Shown one piece after another: positions 33,484-36,424 of a stretch of DNA of 36,424 bases. The notes under the pieces are model-generated. The model was not told where the DNA came from and did no database searches. It saw only the letters and a program-made list of their open reading frames with translations. The stretch is from positions 24,846 through 61,269 of the forward strand of contig QIAB01000074.1 in NCBI GenBank assembly GCA_003225455.1, in the 5' to 3' direction. A program made the translations under genes and the position numbers. This DNA is from Acidobacteriota bacterium. Its GTDB lineage: Bacteria > Acidobacteriota > Terriglobia > Terriglobales > Acidobacteriaceae. How positions within the stretch are numbered: the stretch's first letter is position 1; every line of letters begins with the position of its first letter.

Positions 33484-35342
33484 TCATTTCAGCAAATACT
33501 CTCTCACGAACATCACCGTGGCGTAAAACTGATAGTCCTGATTTTTCTTCTTACGGAAGCCGTGTCCCTCATCCTTAGCTTCGAGCCACCATACCGGCGT
33601 GCCGTTCTGGCGAACGATTGAGACCATCTGGTCGGATTCGCTGGCGGGCACGCGCGGATCATTCTTGCCGGCGATTACGAACAGCGGCTTGGTGATGTTC
33701 TTGGCTTTGTTGAAGGGCGCGATTTGCTCAAGAAACGCGCGCACCTTGGGATCACGCTCATCGCCGTATTCAACTCTGCGTAAATCCTGGCGATATCCCG
33801 ATGTGTGCTCGAGAAATGTAACCAGGTTTGATGGTCCGACGACATCCACTGAGCAGCAGATACGGTTGTTGTAATTGGTCGCGACGGCGAGGGTCATGAA
33901 GCCTCCGTAACTGCCGCCGGTTACCAGCACGCGACTTGCGTCCAGATCAGGCTGGGTTTGAATCCAGTCGAACAAAGAATCGATGTCTTTATATGAGCCT
34001 TCGCGAAGAAGGCCATTGTCAAGGGTGAGGAAAGTTTTGCCATAACCTGACGATCCGCGCACGTTGGGAAGGATCAGCGCGATTCCGAGTTCGTTCAAGT
34101 AGTAATTATTGCGCCCCAAGAATCCGGGACGATATTGGGCCTCCGGCCCGCCGTGGATATTAATAAATGACTGGCCGTTTGCCGCTGAACTTCGCCGGAG
34201 GCCGGTACAGGAAGCCGCTGATCTCGCGGCCATCCCAGGTTTTCCAGTGAATCAGTTGCGGCTCGGAGAAATTCGCAGTGTTCAAGCCGCCGGTTTCGCT
34301 GTAGGTCCAGCGATCAACTTTACCGGTTTGCGCATCGAGCGAATAGACGTCTGAAGTGGAGCGAGCGGAAGTGATATTGAATCCCAAGTCGCGATCGTTT
34401 TTGTGCCAGCGAACGCCGGAAACAATTCGCTTCGGCAGATCGGGTACAGCTTTTTCTTTCCCGGTTTTCGTGTCGAGCAGGTGGAGCACGCCGAAACCAT
34501 CTTCGTTAGTGACAAACGCGATGGTGCTGCCGTCATGCGAAAGATCGAACTCATCGACATCCCAGGAAAGGTGGCTGCTCAGGTAAGTATGCTGCTTGCT
34601 GGCGAGATCGATGTAGGCCAGCCGCTGAAACTCAGAATCTTTATTGGTCGTAACGTAGATGCCCTTGCCATCTTTGCTGAACTGGCCGACGCCGTAAGAA
34701 ATCTTCGCATCCGTTTTCGGAGTGATTAGGGTCTTCTCTCCAGTGCCGGCATCTGCGATCCAGAGATAGCTTTCGTTGGCGGAGACTTCCTCTCTTAAGA
34801 GAATTTTGCGATTATCTGGAGACCAATCGAGCGGCTCCCAGCCTCCGCCCTGAAGTTGCTCCAGCATGTGATCGGACTTCGGATTCGCTGGCTCAACGGT
34901 GTAAACATCAACGTCGTTTCCATTCCGGCGGGTTGATCCGTAGGCCAGCTTTCGCCCGTCGTACGACCAGACCGGCGCGACATTGCGCGATTTGCCATCG
35001 GTAAGCAGCGTTACCTCGCCGCTTTCATTGTCGAACCGATAGAGCTGAAAGAATTCACCTCCGCCGATGTCTTTCGAAAACACGAAAGCGTTTCCGGAAG
35101 CAGGCGAGTAAAGCGCGCCACTGATTGAATCGGGATAAAACGTCAGCTGTGTGCGTGCTCCGCCCGGCATCTTCACCAGATGGACTTGGGAGGTTTCGGC
35201 GAAGCGTGTGGAGATCAGCATCTCCCGCTTGACCGGATCCCAACTGTCCAGACTGGCCCCGCGAAAATTCGTATAGCGATCCACGGTCTCGGCGAGGGAA
35301 GCGGGGATCTTAGGAATGCCTTCGACTACCAGATTTTCATTA
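33484..35342 (-). pseudogene. S9 prolyl-oligopeptidase-family peptidase, frameshifted and with an IS at its 5' end
   Basis: The N-terminal part (from about 35342 to 34160) encodes the beta-propeller, beginning NENLVVEGIPKIPASLAETV. It ends PVIY and stop. One base out of phase, the C-terminal part continues INIHGGPEAQY with the alpha/beta-hydrolase domain. Catalytic Ser is in GGSYGGFMT, Asp in GKNDPRVP and His in DEGHGF. Reading ATTATT instead of ATTTATT (around 34160-34168) restores one frame, so a single extra T is the lesion. An IS5-type element interrupts the gene's 5' side at 35343, and no start codon or signal peptide is recovered beyond the IS. Family members release or trim peptides, often exported. 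Confidence 0.85.
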
Positions 35343-35351
35343 GAGGGTGTT

Positions 35352-36160
35352 TCAAAAATACCTCCGAAGCGTGATCCAGAAGCAAGCAAGATAGAAGAAC
35401 GCGTAGTAGATGGAGAGTAGATGTTCATGACGGACCAGCAATCTGCGAAACTGCCCGAGCCAGGCGTTGGTTCGTTCTACGATCCAGCGGCGCTTGTAGC
35501 GGCGGAGTTTGCGTCCATCTTCATACCGTCGTTTCTTGTTGTTCTTGCGATACGGGGCAATCAGTTCGATGCCCCGCTTTCTGAGCCGCCGACGCAACGG
35601 ATCGGAATCGTACCCGGCATCGGCGATTATGCGCTCCGGTTTCTGTCGCGGGCGGCCGCGCGACTGCGGGACCGAGACTTCGGCCAGCGTGGTTTCCGCA
35701 AGCGTAATTTCTGCCGGAGAGGCACTTTCCAGCTGAACTCCCAGCGGAATGCCTTCACCGTCTGCCAGTACCATCCACTTCGTTCCCTTGCCGCGCTTGG
35801 TTTTCCCGACCGCAAGGCCCCCTTTTTGGCGGGTGCGAAACTGCCGTCTAAGAAACTCTCATCCCAGCGCAGCAGGCCGTTTTCATCCAGCGCCCCCAAC
35901 AGGGTGCGCCAGGCTTCCAGCCAAATCCCTTGCTCTTGCCAGCGTTGCAGCCGCCGCCAGCAGGTCGAGGGCGAGGGAAACTCGTCCGGAAGAAATCGCC
36001 ACGCCGCTCCCGTCTGCAGAATCCAGAGAATGCCCTCCAGACAGGCGCGGTTGGCTGCCGGTGGCCGACCGCGTTTATCGGCTCGCCGCTTCGGCCGGGG
36101 AAACAAGGGCGCAATTAACTCCCACTGTTCATCGGTCAACAGCCTCTGCCGCTTCTTCAT
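35352..36160 (-). CDS. IS5-family transposase, two frames joined by -1 frameshift
   Basis: OrfA (36160 to 35627) starts MKKRQRLLTDEQWELIAPLF and contains the first catalytic Asp (DESFLDGSFAP). OrfB (overlapping, ending at 35352) supplies the second Asp (IIADAGYDSDPLRRRLRKRG) and the Glu (RWIVERTNAWLGQFRRLL). At 35818-35827 the coding strand reads AAAAAGGGGG. Slipping back one base there changes the orfA tail into GGLAVGKTKRGKGTKW and runs into orfB as one protein, as in IS427-type elements. Without the slip, orfA alone would be a 177-residue inactive product. Confidence 0.88.
35818..35827 (-). promoter_or_regulatory. Programmed -1 frameshift site of the transposase
   Basis: Five A then five G on the coding strand (A AAA AGG GGG), at the point where the orfA product stops matching the family and orfB takes over. 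This is inferred from reading-frame comparison. Confidence 0.6.
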
Positions 36161-36315
36161 GGCAGAAGCTCAACCCATAACCTATCTCACACGTAAGTAC
36201 CTGATGTGAGGCTGAATCTATTTTTGAAACACGCTCTAAGGGAAACTATGATTAAGACAGTGGCCCGTCCTGTCGCATCAGAACCACTTGGTCAATTGTC
36301 GAAGGAAAGGCGACA

Positions 36316-36416
36316 CCACAGAGGGCACAGTGGTACACAGAGGAACGCCACAGAGCAGTGTTTACGGCATGAAAGCCTCTGTGTCTTTTCGCCTGTGACA
36401 CTCTGTGTCCCCTGTG
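36316..36416. repeat. Large imperfect inverted repeat at the right edge
   Basis: CCACAGAGGGCACAG (36316-36330) pairs with CTGTGTCCCCTGTGG (36402-36416) with two mismatches. ACACAGAGG (36335-36343) pairs perfectly with CCTCTGTGT (36376-36384) inside it. The unit consists of degenerate CACAGAGG words and is probably an intergenic repeat. No gene is seen from 36237 to the end. Confidence 0.55.
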
Positions 36417-36424
36417 GTTGACGT

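Larger units (their letters stand above)
35343..36236. mobile_element. IS5-family insertion sequence (IS427-like group)
   Basis: 894 bases bounded by 18-bp terminal inverted repeats with one mismatch: left GAGGGTGTTTCAAAAATA (35343-35360), right copy at 36219-36236 (reverse complement begins GAGCGTG). TA flanks both ends (35341-35342 and 36237-36238), fitting a two-base target duplication. It contains a two-frame transposase. The element looks complete and possibly active. Confidence 0.88.

Noticed and set aside
35341-36240. Composite transposon carrying cargo
   Set aside because: Only one copy of the element is present and it contains nothing beyond its transposase.

Overview
This is a GC-rich bacterial chromosomal window. 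Gene content points to an acidobacterium: MEP-pathway isoprenoid genes, a YpdA-type bacillithiol-disulfide reductase, a DUF2911 protein, a prolyl-oligopeptidase-like S9 peptidase and many short GC-rich palindromic repeats between genes. That assignment is inferred from gene content and general resemblance, not from a marker gene. No rRNA, tRNA, CRISPR array, prophage or plasmid backbone was seen.

Layout. (1) 1-318: the 5' end of a PilZ-like protein gene that runs off the left edge. (2) 646-4370: a membrane-stress module on the + strand: an XRE regulator whose promoter overlaps a perfect inverted repeat, NfeD, flotillin, PspA and a 30-residue single-span membrane peptide. (3) 4468-8797: PAP2 phosphatase, RmuC, a CAP-domain secreted protein and a DUF72 protein. 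(4) 8822-15409: an isoprenoid/envelope cluster on the - strand (uppS, cdsA, dxr, rseP, then ispG), with a vapBC toxin-antitoxin pair inserted on the opposite strand between rseP and ispG. (5) 15801-22429: a STAS protein, a Tat-exported M20-like hydrolase, an HtrA-like protease with a hemerythrin-like partner, a HAD phosphatase, and a 62-residue protein coupled to 3-hydroxybutyryl-CoA dehydrogenase. (6) 22537-30860: DUF2911 protein, MidA-type methyltransferase, two MacB/FtsX-type permeases without an ATPase, a DMT exporter and fumarase C. (7) 30987-36424: an O-methyltransferase-like protein, YpdA, a truncated PPOX-family remnant, a broken S9 peptidase and a complete IS5-family element.

Several genes are broken. 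dxr has an out-of-frame deletion. The htrA-like gene has an in-frame TAG. The S9 peptidase has a one-base frameshift and an IS element at its 5' end. A PPOX-family gene is cut short, and a decayed copy of the midA 3' end lies 4 kb from the intact gene in inverted orientation. Either the region is decaying or the assembly has local errors; the dxr lesion is the most surprising because the rest of the pathway genes here look intact.

A 26-28 base palindromic repeat starting ATGTAG occurs at least six times between genes. At two genes (ispG and ypdA) it supplies the last Met codon and the TAG stop.
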